Assembly (NCBI RefSeq): GCF_018687195.1
Contig: NZ_CP061321.1
Coordinates: forward strand, 1,612,001 to 1,676,000
DNA length: 64,000 nucleotides
Source: Polynucleobacter sp. MWH-UH2A
Lineage (GTDB): Bacteria; Pseudomonadota; Gammaproteobacteria; Burkholderiales; Burkholderiaceae
Direction of reading: 5' to 3'
Positions 8,936-17,547 of this stretch are shown in pieces (position 1 is the first letter of the stretch; each line of letters starts with the position of its first letter). A program made the position numbers and the translations under genes. The notes under the pieces were generated by a model, which was not told the DNA's origin, ran no database searches, and was given only the letters and a program-made list of their open reading frames with translations.

Positions 8936-9958
8936 TTACTTCACTACAATTTTGGTGAATACATTCTTACGAATGAAGTCAGTTGTCTTATCTGGCATTG
9001 GCACGTAGTCAAGATCTTCAGCCATTTTCTTGCCATCCTTGAACGCAAAGTCGAAGAACTTAATGACTTCCGCAACATTGGTCTTGTTTTCAGGATTTTT
9101 GTAGATCAAGATGAATGAAGCACCTGTGATTGGCCAAGATTTAGCGCCTGGAGCATTTGTAATAAAAGTGCCCATACCAGGAACAGCAGACCAATCTGTG
9201 CTTGCCGCTGCAGCAGAGAATGTTAAGTCATCAGGCGCTACAAATTGACCATCTTTATTTTTAAGAGAAATAAAGGTCATCTTGTTTTTCTTGGCATAGG
9301 CGTACTCAACGTAACCAATCGCATTTTTAACTCGAGTCACGTTTGCGGCAACGCCCTCATTACCCTTACCGCCCACTGTAGAGGCTGCAGGCCACTTTAC
9401 AGAAGCGCCAGCACCAACAGAGTCTTTAAATAAGGAACTAGTTTTTGCCAAGTAGTCTGTAAAAATCGCTGTAGTACCAGATCCGTCCGCACGAACCACT
9501 ACAGTAATTGGACCTGATGGAATTTTGACTCCAGGGTTCATGATGGCAATACGCTTATCACCCCAATCGGAAATCACACCTTGGAAAATATCCGCAAGTG
9601 TTGGGCCATCTAATTTGATTTCGCCTGGCTTAACACCATCTACGTTGATCACCGGAACAACGCCACCAATAATGGCGGGGAACTGTACAAGGCCATCAGC
9701 CTCTAAATCGGAAAATTTGACTGGATTATCGGTGGCACCAAAATCCACTGTCTTGGCTTTGATCTGCTTAATACCGCCAGATGAGCCGATCGACTGGTAA
9801 TTTAAGTTTGAGCCGGTCTTTGCTTTATATGCTTCTGCCCATTTTGCGTAAATTGGGTACGGGAAAGTAGCACCCGCGCCTGTCATATCTACCGCGAAAA
9901 CTGCTGGAGCAAGTGAAATAGCACCAATTACGAGGGCTTTTTTCAAGAAAGATTTCAT
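8936..9958 (-). CDS. pstS: Phosphate ABC transporter periplasmic binding protein PstS
   Basis: A 340-residue periplasmic phosphate-binding protein. The start at 9958 gives a clean signal peptide (MKSFLKKALVIGAISLAPAVFA) with cleavage after AVFA, and AAGGA lies 8 nt upstream. Upstream in-frame codons would bury the signal peptide. The mature protein opens with the PstS motif GAGATFPYPIYAKW, then NYQSIGSSGGI and VRADGSGTTAIFTDYL, which line the phosphate site. It is the first gene of the pst-pho operon and is preceded by a Pho box. Confidence 0.97.
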   Translation of the reverse strand: MKSFLKKALVIGAISLAPAVFAVDMTGAGATFPYPIYAKWAEAYKAKTGSNLNYQSIGSSGGIKQIKAKTVDFGATDNPVKFSDLEADGLVQFPAIIGGVVPVINVDGVKPGEIKLDGPTLADIFQGVISDWGDKRIAIMNPGVKIPSGPITVVVRADGSGTTAIFTDYLAKTSSLFKDSVGAGASVKWPAASTVGGKGNEGVAANVTRVKNAIGYVEYAYAKKNKMTFISLKNKDGQFVAPDDLTFSAAAASTDWSAVPGMGTFITNAPGAKSWPITGASFILIYKNPENKTNVAEVIKFFDFAFKDGKKMAEDLDYVPMPDKTTDFIRKNVFTKIVVK

Positions 9959-10000
9959 TAAACCGGTCCTTAGATATATGCGCATTTGCGCGATATCAGA

Positions 10001-10033
10001 ACGATAAATCTGCAATATGACAGTTTTATGACA
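10001..10033 (-). promoter_or_regulatory. Pho box and promoter of pstS
   Basis: Two exact 7-bp direct repeats (TGTCATA on the minus strand) are separated by 4 bp (AAAC), giving the 11-bp periodicity of PhoB sites at 10016-10033. The match to the Pho box consensus is near perfect. A candidate -10 (TATCGT, 10001-10006) lies 9 bp downstream, so the box occupies the -35 position as in class II PhoB-activated promoters. The pstS ATG is about 45 nt further on. Confidence 0.88.
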
Positions 10034-10106
10034 TCCCGAATATGGGGCTCCATATCAAAGCTAGCGAAGTAAAACCATATCTAGATAATTTTGGTATTGT
10101 TTGGCT

Positions 10107-11366
10107 ATGGCGCACCCCTCTGATGCATCGCAACCACAACCTATTGCTACCGCTTTAGCGCTGGCTCTAGGTGCGGCAATTTCTTTGGGGTTAGCTCGGT
10201 TTTCTTACGCATTACTTTTACCCTCTATGCGCGAAGATCTTGGCTGGTCTTATATGATTGCCGGCTCAATGAATACCGCAAATGCAGGCGGGTATTTTAT
10301 TGGGGCCTTATTTTGTCCATGGGTCTTCAAAAAAATTTCAGCGCCCAAGATATTTATTGCATCTGCCCTACTGACATCCATATTTCTTGGTATTTCTGGA
10401 GCGGTTACTGATACGACCGCACTTTTTCTCTTAAGACTTTTCGCTGGCATCTTCAGCGCATTTGTCTTTGTTGGTGGCGGTATTCTAGCTGCACAGCTTG
10501 CTAATCTGCATCACAGAAAATCTGGCCTGATTCTTGGGATCTATTATGGAGGCACAGGCATAGGCATTGTTTTGGCCTGCTTGATTACACCCATCGCCGT
10601 TGATTGGTCTATTCACCAGAAACTAAATCATATATGGCAACTAGGATGGTGGGCACTGGCATTGACAGGGTGCTTACTAACTCTGTTTTTAGCAAAGCCC
10701 AGCTTATCAATAGAGACAGCGCCTTCAGTTAGAGACTCATCTCAAACTACTGCAATATCAAGTTATGGAAAGATTGTTTTTGCTTATTTTTGTTTTGGCA
10801 TGGGGTACATAGGCTATATGACCTTCGTCATCGCTCTTCTCAGGCAAATTGGCATGAGTGCACAACTTATTAATATCTTTTACGCAATCTTAGGTTGTTG
10901 CGTCATGGCCTCCTCAAGACTTTGGGCTAGGATGCTAGATGTCTACAAAGGTGGCAAATCGCTTTTCACTCTAAATGGATTGCTTGCCATTGCAACCCTC
11001 ATCCCCGCAATAATAGACGCATGGCATTCAGAAACAGGGCCTCTTAGCCCATTGAGCATTGGGGCTATTTATTTTTCTGGCGTTATTTTTGGTGGTTGCT
11101 TTCTGTCTGCAGTTGCCTCAACCACGGCATTTGTTAAACACAATCTTCCGCAATCTCAGTGGATATCAGGAATAACTGTTTTCACTATTACCTTCGCCAT
11201 TGGTCAAGTCATTGGACCTACATTAACCGGCTGGATCTCAGATCATTTTGGCAGCCTCTCTATGGGGTTAACGCTATCAAGTTGTATTCTGATAGTTGGA
11301 TCTGCAGTGGCTTACCAACAACAGCCATTAGCCCAAAAAGGGAAGCCTCATCCAACATCGCTTTAA
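10107..11366 (+). CDS. MFS transporter, YbfB/YjiJ family
   Basis: A 419-residue integral membrane protein with about 12 hydrophobic helices and a central cytoplasmic loop around residues 200-220. The N-terminal LGLARFSYALLLPSMREDLGWSY is typical of the YbfB/YjiJ group of major facilitator transporters. Its substrate is unknown. I start at the ATG at 10107; a TTG two codons earlier is also in frame. There is no Shine-Dalgarno, and a TG-extended -10-like TATTGT ends 6 nt before the ATG, so the mRNA may be leaderless. It is divergent from the pst operon. Confidence 0.85.
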   Translation: MAHPSDASQPQPIATALALALGAAISLGLARFSYALLLPSMREDLGWSYMIAGSMNTANAGGYFIGALFCPWVFKKISAPKIFIASALLTSIFLGISGAVTDTTALFLLRLFAGIFSAFVFVGGGILAAQLANLHHRKSGLILGIYYGGTGIGIVLACLITPIAVDWSIHQKLNHIWQLGWWALALTGCLLTLFLAKPSLSIETAPSVRDSSQTTAISSYGKIVFAYFCFGMGYIGYMTFVIALLRQIGMSAQLINIFYAILGCCVMASSRLWARMLDVYKGGKSLFTLNGLLAIATLIPAIIDAWHSETGPLSPLSIGAIYFSGVIFGGCFLSAVASTTAFVKHNLPQSQWISGITVFTITFAIGQVIGPTLTGWISDHFGSLSMGLTLSSCILIVGSAVAYQQQPLAQKGKPHPTSL

Positions 11367-11441
11367 GCAATGTTTAACAGATGACTTTTGCATCCCGGGA
11401 AAGTAAAATTAAAACTAACAAATTATCCGCGTGAGTACTTA

Positions 11442-11828
11442 ATGACAATGACACCATTTGAGCAAGAAAGGCACATCGAGTGCATACAAAGATCTAAGAT
11501 TCTTAGCTCTGCTAGCGAACTCTATTTAAAGGCAGCGGAATCGATTGAGGCTGGCGCTCCTGAAGACGAGCGCTATCGCCATATCAAATCTGCAAAAGAA
11601 TTAATTGAGGAAGCATTCCCCGAGGTATTTGAAGTGCATCACCCCGCCCCCAAATATATTATCAAAGAGGAGCGGGACTATAGGGTAATAAAAATCGTTG
11701 GATTAGCCGCCATTATCCTAGGAATATGCTATTCATTTGTCGCCTTTGGTCCAACTGGTGATTTGAGCAAAACCTGGACGGCAGATGATGTTGCAAAATC
11801 TACCGCTTACCCAAAGCCAAGAAACTAA
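11442..11828 (+). CDS. Hypothetical protein with one membrane segment
   Basis: A 128-residue protein I do not recognise. Residues 1-75 are charged and helical (QERHIECIQRSKILSSASEL and following). One transmembrane helix (VGLAAIILGICYSFVAFG) lies near residues 86-105, then comes a short tail. I take the ATG at 11442, since the open frame upstream only offers a TTG and lies in spacer DNA. It follows the MFS gene by 75 nt and converges on ackA. It could be a tail-anchored inner membrane protein. No function is proposed. Confidence 0.6.
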   Translation: MTMTPFEQERHIECIQRSKILSSASELYLKAAESIEAGAPEDERYRHIKSAKELIEEAFPEVFEVHHPAPKYIIKEERDYRVIKIVGLAAIILGICYSFVAFGPTGDLSKTWTADDVAKSTAYPKPRN

Positions 11829-11859
11829 TAAATTATTGATTTATTTTTTGCAACGATAT

Positions 11860-13047
11860 TCAATGTTTTCCGATTAACATTTGAGCATCACGAGCAGCAA
11901 CCAGGCCTTCATCTGTAGGAACAACCCATACTTCAACGGCACTGTCATCTGCGCTGATTTTAGTAATTTGATCCTGATTGGCATTTTGATTAAGTTCCTG
12001 ATCAAGCTTAATGCCCAGCCAAGAAAGCTTTTCACAAACGTCTTGCCGCAACTGACAATCATGCTCACCAATACCACCGCTAAAGCCAATGACATCTAAT
12101 CCCTCAAGGCAAGCAATCATTGCACCTGCCTCACGTACCACTCGATGAGCGAACAATTCAATCGCCATAGTCGCCAATGGTTCATGGCTGTCTCTAAGCT
12201 TGCGCATATCTGCTGAAATTCCCGATACGCCTAGCAAACCACTCTGCTTATAAAGTAATTTTTCTAGGCCATCATGTGTATAGCCATTTTCCAAAAGATA
12301 TAGCAAAACACCAGCATCTAAAGAACCAGCCCTTGTCCCCATCATCAACCCATCTAAAGCAGAAAATCCCATCGTAGTTGCTATGCTCTTACCAGCAACA
12401 GCAGCGCAAAGACTCGCACCATTTCCAAGGTGAGCCATTAGCACCCTATCCTTTGCGCGTTTCGAACTATCCAATAGCACGCCAATAATGTATTGATAAG
12501 ATAAACCATGAAAACCATACCTTCGAACACCTTGAGAAGTAATTTCTGCCGGCAGAGCAAAAGCAGATTCAATACTTGAAACCGTCTTATGGTATGCGGT
12601 GTCAAAGCAAAGTACCTGCGGAATATCGGGGAAGGCTTTTGCAAAAGCACGCACACCCTCTATATTGTGCGGCTGATGCAGGGGTGCCAAAGAATTGAGT
12701 TTTGAGAGCTCATCTAAAATCGATTTTGTAGAGATAATGCTTTGAGTAAAAACCGAACCCCCATGCACAATTCGATGCGCAATTGCCTCAATCTTAGGCA
12801 TATTTGGAAGGCTGAAGATCAATTCCTTTAACTGAGTCAGAGCACAAGTAAAAGGATCTTTTGAGATGCAATCTAGCGGCATGGATTTCAATTCACCTCC
12901 ATAGCCATATTTGAGCGTTGGCGAACCATTTGGTTCTAAGCCTTCGTAACTACCTACCAGAATTGATGGCTGGACAACGCTATTATCAACTGGGTAAATT
13001 GCAAACTTTAAGGTTGATGAACCAGCATTTACAGAAAGGATTGCCAT
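11860..13047 (-). CDS. ackA: Acetate / short-chain acyl kinase
   Basis: A 395-residue member of the acetate kinase (ASKHA) family, which interconverts acetyl-phosphate plus ADP with acetate plus ATP. Family motifs are NAGSSTLKFA (residues 7-16), HRIVHGGSVF, CFDTAYHKT, RYGFHGLSYQYI, HLGNGASL and GFSGGIGEHD. It is the last gene of the phaC-fabI-maoC/pta-ackA row, 36 nt after the phosphotransacetylase. The linked genes suggest acyl groups other than acetyl (for example butyryl or propionyl) may be used, so the exact substrate is uncertain. Confidence 0.9.
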   Translation of the reverse strand: MAILSVNAGSSTLKFAIYPVDNSVVQPSILVGSYEGLEPNGSPTLKYGYGGELKSMPLDCISKDPFTCALTQLKELIFSLPNMPKIEAIAHRIVHGGSVFTQSIISTKSILDELSKLNSLAPLHQPHNIEGVRAFAKAFPDIPQVLCFDTAYHKTVSSIESAFALPAEITSQGVRRYGFHGLSYQYIIGVLLDSSKRAKDRVLMAHLGNGASLCAAVAGKSIATTMGFSALDGLMMGTRAGSLDAGVLLYLLENGYTHDGLEKLLYKQSGLLGVSGISADMRKLRDSHEPLATMAIELFAHRVVREAGAMIACLEGLDVIGFSGGIGEHDCQLRQDVCEKLSWLGIKLDQELNQNANQDQITKISADDSAVEVWVVPTDEGLVAARDAQMLIGKH

Positions 13048-13083
13048 TGCAAATTCTTATTTTTTTGTTGTCTTAATCCAGTA

Positions 13084-14496
13084 TTACTGGCTGTTTTGAC
13101 GATGCGCATGCGCCACCAACAAACCTAGTACGGCCGAAGCTACTCTTGTGCGAGCGCTATCCGCCCTACTAGTTAATGCCACTGGAATCTTGGAGCCTAG
13201 TACTAAGCCGGCTCCACTTGCTCCAGCAAAATACTCCAGCTGTTTTGCCAGCATGTTCCCAGACTCTAAATCAGGGACATTCAAAATATCAGCATCGCCA
13301 GCAACTACTGAGTCAATTCCTTTAATTTGCGCCGCGTGCAAAGAAATAGCATTATCAAACGCTAAAGGGCCATCTAAGATACCGCCCTTAATTTGGCCGC
13401 GTTGCGCCATCTTACAAAGTGCAGCCGCCTCAATGGTGGAAGGAATATCGGGGTTAACCATCTCAACCGCTGACAAGATAGCAACCTTAGGGTTGGGTAT
13501 GCCCATGATCACACTAAAGTCGATTGCATTTTGAATAATGTCTACTTTTTCCATCAATGTAGGATGAATATTGAGCGCAGCATCTGTCACGAGCAAAGGT
13601 TTGCTATACATGGGAATATCAAAACGAAACACATGTGACATCCGCCTACCAGTCCTTAACTGAGGTCGAGCCAATATTGCATGCAAAAGTTCATCCGTAT
13701 GCAAGCTACCTTTCATCATCATTTCAACCTTGCGATCGACGGCCATATCTGCCGCTTTATCGGCAGCTGCATGACTATGAGGAACATCAATTAATTCATA
13801 GGGCGATATATTAATAGAGGCGGCGGCTGCAATAGACAAAATTTTCTTAGCCGGTCCAATCAAAATAGGTTTAATGAGGCCTGCAACCGCGGAATCCACA
13901 GCACCCATTAACGACTCTACATCACATGGATGAACTACAGCACAAAACACTGGATCAAGATTGCGCGCCTTTCCTAAAAGCTCATGAAACCTAGCTTCTG
14001 GATCAAAAATCTGAATATGTGGGACGCTTAATCTGGGTCTAGCTATTTTTTGAGTTGGAGCAATGATGCGTGCTGTGCCATGTAAAACTTTTTCACCATT
14101 TTGGTTTTGCACTACACAGTCAAGCTCAACACGTTTTTTTTCATCATCCTTGGATTGAACTGTTGCAACTACCGCCAAAGTATCGCCAATGCGAACCGGC
14201 TTTGAAAAATGCAAGTCTTGTTGCAAATAGATGGTTCCAGGTCCCGGAAATTTGGTGCCTAGCAATGCTGATATTAAAGCCCCGCCCCACATACCATGAG
14301 CAATGACGCCATGAAACATGGTGTCATTGGCATACTCGGGATCTAAATGCGCAGGATTCGTATCGCCAGAGACTGCCGCAAATGCCTGAATATCCTCAAG
14401 AGTTAAGGTGCGCAATAAGCGAGCACTTTGTCCAATACTGAGCTCATCATATGTGACGTTTTCAATTAAGGCATTTTCTTCCATTTCAATATCCAT
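13084..14496 (-). CDS. Bifunctional (R)-enoyl-CoA hydratase / phosphate acyltransferase
   Basis: A 470-residue fusion. Residues 1-155 form a MaoC hot-dog domain with the hydratase motif AAVSGDTNPAHLDPEYA (catalytic Asp and His). Residues about 165-465 form a phosphate acetyl/butyryltransferase domain, with VVAGDADILNVPDLESGNML and a C-terminal SKIPVALTSRADSARTRVAS. The protein would hydrate crotonyl-type CoA esters and exchange CoA for phosphate, feeding the kinase encoded next. The ATG has AAAGGGA upstream. It lies 10 nt after fabI. The fusion architecture is known in proteobacteria; the physiological acyl chain is unknown. Confidence 0.88.
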   Translation of the reverse strand: MDIEMEENALIENVTYDELSIGQSARLLRTLTLEDIQAFAAVSGDTNPAHLDPEYANDTMFHGVIAHGMWGGALISALLGTKFPGPGTIYLQQDLHFSKPVRIGDTLAVVATVQSKDDEKKRVELDCVVQNQNGEKVLHGTARIIAPTQKIARPRLSVPHIQIFDPEARFHELLGKARNLDPVFCAVVHPCDVESLMGAVDSAVAGLIKPILIGPAKKILSIAAAASINISPYELIDVPHSHAAADKAADMAVDRKVEMMMKGSLHTDELLHAILARPQLRTGRRMSHVFRFDIPMYSKPLLVTDAALNIHPTLMEKVDIIQNAIDFSVIMGIPNPKVAILSAVEMVNPDIPSTIEAAALCKMAQRGQIKGGILDGPLAFDNAISLHAAQIKGIDSVVAGDADILNVPDLESGNMLAKQLEYFAGASGAGLVLGSKIPVALTSRADSARTRVASAVLGLLVAHAHRQNSQ

Positions 14497-14506
14497 TTAA
14501 TTCCCT

Positions 14507-15277
14507 TTAACCAACAGCGTGACAACCACCATCAACATAAATAGTTTGACCAGTCATTCCTGATGCACCATCGGCACATAAAAATGTACATAAACTAGCA
14601 ATTTCATCCAATCGAACTGGTCTACCCAAGGGTGACTTTTGAGCGGCAGTTTGCATGAGCTCATCAAAATGATCGATGCCTGAAGCAGCTCGCGTCAATA
14701 TGGGTCCTGGTGAAACGGCATGAACCCGAATTTTTCTACCCCCCAATTCAACCGCCATATACCGAACCAAAGATTCGAGCGCCGCTTTAACAGGCCCCAT
14801 CAGACCATAATGAGGCACCGCTTCATCAGCGCCTAAATAGGTCATCGTCAATAAAGCACCCCCTGTTGGCATATGGGGGGCACAGAGCTTCGCTAGCGTT
14901 GCAAAAGAATGGCATGAAACTTCCATTGCCCTAGCAAAACCAGTGCTGGAGCTATCGACCACCCGCCCATGGAGGTCCTCTAAGGGTGCCCACGCTATCG
15001 AGTGGATAACAAAATCCAAACGCCCTAATTTTTTTACGGCATTATTTACTAAAAGCTCTAAAGCGCCCTGATCCTCGACATTACAAACCTCTAGACCAAT
15101 ATTCTCAGGATTAGTCAAAGGCTCAACATAACCCTTTGCCTTTTCATTAAGGCAAGTGACAATCACATCAGCACCCAGCTTCTTTGCCATAAGCGCACAT
15201 CCCCAGGCAATACTTTGATCATTAGCCACCCCAAGAATGAGGCCCTTTTTACCATTTAAATTCAATATTTGATTCAT
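14507..15277 (-). CDS. fabI: Enoyl-ACP reductase FabI-type, SDR family
   Basis: A 256-residue NADH-dependent reductase of trans-2-enoyl-ACP. The nucleotide site GVANDQSIAWGCA is at residues 17-29. The catalytic pattern Y-x6-K is in TYLGADEAVPHYGLMGPVK, and the end GMTGQTIYVDGGCHAVG is typical of FabI. It sits 3 nt after phaC and 10 nt before the maoC/pta fusion. It may therefore be a specialised copy acting with the PHA/acyl-phosphate module rather than the housekeeping FabI; a second fabI elsewhere would support this. Confidence 0.85.
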   Translation of the reverse strand: MNQILNLNGKKGLILGVANDQSIAWGCALMAKKLGADVIVTCLNEKAKGYVEPLTNPENIGLEVCNVEDQGALELLVNNAVKKLGRLDFVIHSIAWAPLEDLHGRVVDSSSTGFARAMEVSCHSFATLAKLCAPHMPTGGALLTMTYLGADEAVPHYGLMGPVKAALESLVRYMAVELGGRKIRVHAVSPGPILTRAASGIDHFDELMQTAAQKSPLGRPVRLDEIASLCTFLCADGASGMTGQTIYVDGGCHAVG

Positions 15278-15280
15278 TCT

Positions 15281-17083
15281 TTAATCCGCATATCTAATAA
15301 GAACATTGCGCCCGGGGGCTTTACGAAGCATCAGCCTCTCATCTATATCACGAGCTGGCACCTTAACATCCGAAATGTCCGCCAACCAATCACGCATCGC
15401 GGGCCACCACGACCCCTCCTTCCTGATGGAGCGATCCAAATATCCAGAGGGATCAAGCCATCCATGCCCTTTATCAACCGCATGAATTTGATAACTGCGA
15501 TTAGGGTGTCCTGGCTCCGAAATAATCCCTGCATTGTGACCGCCCGACGCCAAGATAAACGTAGTATCAACATTGGTAAGCAAATGAATTTTATAAACCG
15601 ATCGCCAAGGTGAAACGGTGTCACGCTCCGTACCAACAACTAGGAGTGGTGACTGAATATCGATTAAAGCGATACCATTGCCTTCAAATTGAAAATAGCC
15701 CATAGAAAGCTCATTATTTAAAAATAGTCTATTTAAATACTCTAAGTGCATTTTTTCTGGCAAGCGAGTAACGTCAGCATTCCAACTGGTCATATCTGTT
15801 GCAGAATCATTTTTGCCAAATAGGTATCGTTTAGTATTTTTTGCCCACACTAAGTCGCGAGCATTCAAAAATTGAAATGATTCCGCCATTTGTTTGCCAG
15901 ACAGATAACCAGTGCGAGCCATCTCTATACGTAGTGACTTCAACTGATCTTCATCAATTAGCAATCCCAATTGACCAGGGTCAGAAAAATCAGTCTGTGC
16001 AGCCAATAGAATTGTGCTCGCCAGTTTTGGTAGGCCCAACAATGACTCGCTCTTTTTGTTCTTTCCACCCTGGTTACCTGCAGACTGATGATGACCCAAA
16101 TAAGCGGACACCACAGATAAGAAAGTCCCACCCAGACAGTACCCCATTGCGTGCACCTCATCACAAGAAGTTATTTTCTTGATCTGGCGAAGCGACGCTA
16201 TTACACCTAAACTTAAGTAGTCTGAAAAATCAATGTTTCGATCGCTAGCATCGGGATTTTTCCATGAAATCATGAAGACTGTAAAGCCTTGTTCAACTAG
16301 ATACTTCACCATGGAATTGCGCGGCGACAAATCCAAAATATAGTATTTCATGATGCAGGATGGAACAATCAAAAGCGGTACAGAAAATACCTGCTTAGTT
16401 GAGGGAGCATATTGAATAAGCTCAATCAAATCATTTTCGTAAATCACCGCCCCAGGAGTAAGCGCAACATTCTTTCCCGGCTCAAAGGCTAGCTTGAGCA
16501 GATCTTTATTTGCGCGCTCGCCAACAAGCAACGGGTGAGCCAACAAATCTGAAATATAGCTACTAAAGCCATTAAACCAAGTTTCCCCAAGACTCTCATA
16601 TGAATGCTTAAAGAATTCAGGATTTGTAATTGAATAATTTGATGGTGAAAAAGCATCTAAAAATTGCTTGCAATAAAAACTAACCAGATCGTCATGGTGC
16701 TTTGCTACGCCATCCACATGCACTACATCGCTCCACCAATCATGGTGCGCCAAGTAGATATCTCTCAAATTTGAGAACGGATATTGACTCCAAGCCGGAT
16801 CATCAAATCTAGCGTCTAGCGCCTTAGAGCTTGACTCGTTGGAATATTGATTCCAATTTTTACCGATTAGATCAGCCGTTAATTCCAGCCCTTTACGCAT
16901 CAATATGGACTGCTTACCCGGCGAAACTGATAAATGCATCAACCAATCGTTCATTGCAACCGCTATGGCAATGGGTGAGATCCCCATGCTAGATTTTGCT
17001 AAATGATGGTGAATCGAGTCATCCAAAGATTTTGCAAGCTCATCAAAGCCATACCACTCAGATCTAAAGGGTGTTTGATCCAT
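15281..17083 (-). CDS. phaC: Class I polyhydroxyalkanoate synthase
   Basis: A 600-residue PHA polymerase joining (R)-3-hydroxyacyl-CoA monomers into storage polyester. The lipase-like nucleophile box is HAMGYCLGGTFLS near residue 320, with the catalytic Cys replacing Ser. The conserved Asp lies in the VVGTERDTVSPW region and the His in GGHNAGI. The C-terminal DPSGYLDRSIRKEGSWWPAM fits class I enzymes. It leads the four-gene row. A TATAAT on the minus strand (17120-17125) lies about 37 nt upstream of the ATG. phaA, phaB and phasin genes are not in the window. Confidence 0.93.
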   Translation of the reverse strand: MDQTPFRSEWYGFDELAKSLDDSIHHHLAKSSMGISPIAIAVAMNDWLMHLSVSPGKQSILMRKGLELTADLIGKNWNQYSNESSSKALDARFDDPAWSQYPFSNLRDIYLAHHDWWSDVVHVDGVAKHHDDLVSFYCKQFLDAFSPSNYSITNPEFFKHSYESLGETWFNGFSSYISDLLAHPLLVGERANKDLLKLAFEPGKNVALTPGAVIYENDLIELIQYAPSTKQVFSVPLLIVPSCIMKYYILDLSPRNSMVKYLVEQGFTVFMISWKNPDASDRNIDFSDYLSLGVIASLRQIKKITSCDEVHAMGYCLGGTFLSVVSAYLGHHQSAGNQGGKNKKSESLLGLPKLASTILLAAQTDFSDPGQLGLLIDEDQLKSLRIEMARTGYLSGKQMAESFQFLNARDLVWAKNTKRYLFGKNDSATDMTSWNADVTRLPEKMHLEYLNRLFLNNELSMGYFQFEGNGIALIDIQSPLLVVGTERDTVSPWRSVYKIHLLTNVDTTFILASGGHNAGIISEPGHPNRSYQIHAVDKGHGWLDPSGYLDRSIRKEGSWWPAMRDWLADISDVKVPARDIDERLMLRKAPGRNVLIRYAD

Positions 17084-17119
17084 ATTATCTTTAACTAATC
17101 ACTCAAAGTGTTAATTTGA

Positions 17120-17125
17120 ATTATA
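17120..17125 (-). promoter_or_regulatory. Candidate -10 of the phaC operon
   Basis: A perfect TATAAT on the minus strand lies 36 nt upstream of the phaC ATG in the 155-nt gap to the divergent small gene. No good -35 hexamer stands 16-18 bp upstream, and no Pho box repeats are visible in this gap. Confidence 0.35.
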
Positions 17126-17238
17126 CGTGGCAAATTAGACTCAAAAAGAATGAAAGCTCGTGGTCTTTATTTATAATTAAAGCCATTCTATTGCAGCAAA
17201 TAGCTCCACTATAAACGTCAATAAATTGCTCAAATTAC

Positions 17239-17547
17239 ATGAACAAATCTGATAATCCTTACCTAGACAATGAGCTTGAAACTGTTGTCCATCAACTTAA
17301 TCAAGAAATTATTCGCTTGGCATTTGCTTTAAAACTTGATCTCTCAAACCATGTATTTCTACACCAATTTTTGCTTCAAGAAATTGATCGCGAGCACGAT
17401 CATTTTCACAAAAGAGAAACCCTCAAAGGGCTTATTATTCTTCGTGGAAAAATAAGCATTGATTTAGCGGAATCTGGACAACAAGACCTGCCAAGCCCTG
17501 TTCACGAATCCATATATCAACTCCTGCACATCAAACAATCTAACTAG
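17239..17547 (+). CDS. Hypothetical protein divergent from phaC
   Basis: A 102-residue soluble, acidic and His-containing protein that I do not recognise. It looks mostly helical (residues 10-55) with no signal peptide or membrane segment. The start has no clear Shine-Dalgarno. The last 8 nt overlap the end of the convergent channel gene. Divergence from phaC makes a role with PHA granules or their regulation conceivable, but it does not look like a phasin, and nothing in the sequence shows a function. Confidence 0.55.
   Translation: MNKSDNPYLDNELETVVHQLNQEIIRLAFALKLDLSNHVFLHQFLLQEIDREHDHFHKRETLKGLIILRGKISIDLAESGQQDLPSPVHESIYQLLHIKQSN

Noticed and set aside
17084..17238. Pho box upstream of phaC
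   Set aside because: I looked for paired TGTCA-type repeats at 11-bp spacing in the phaC gap and found none.
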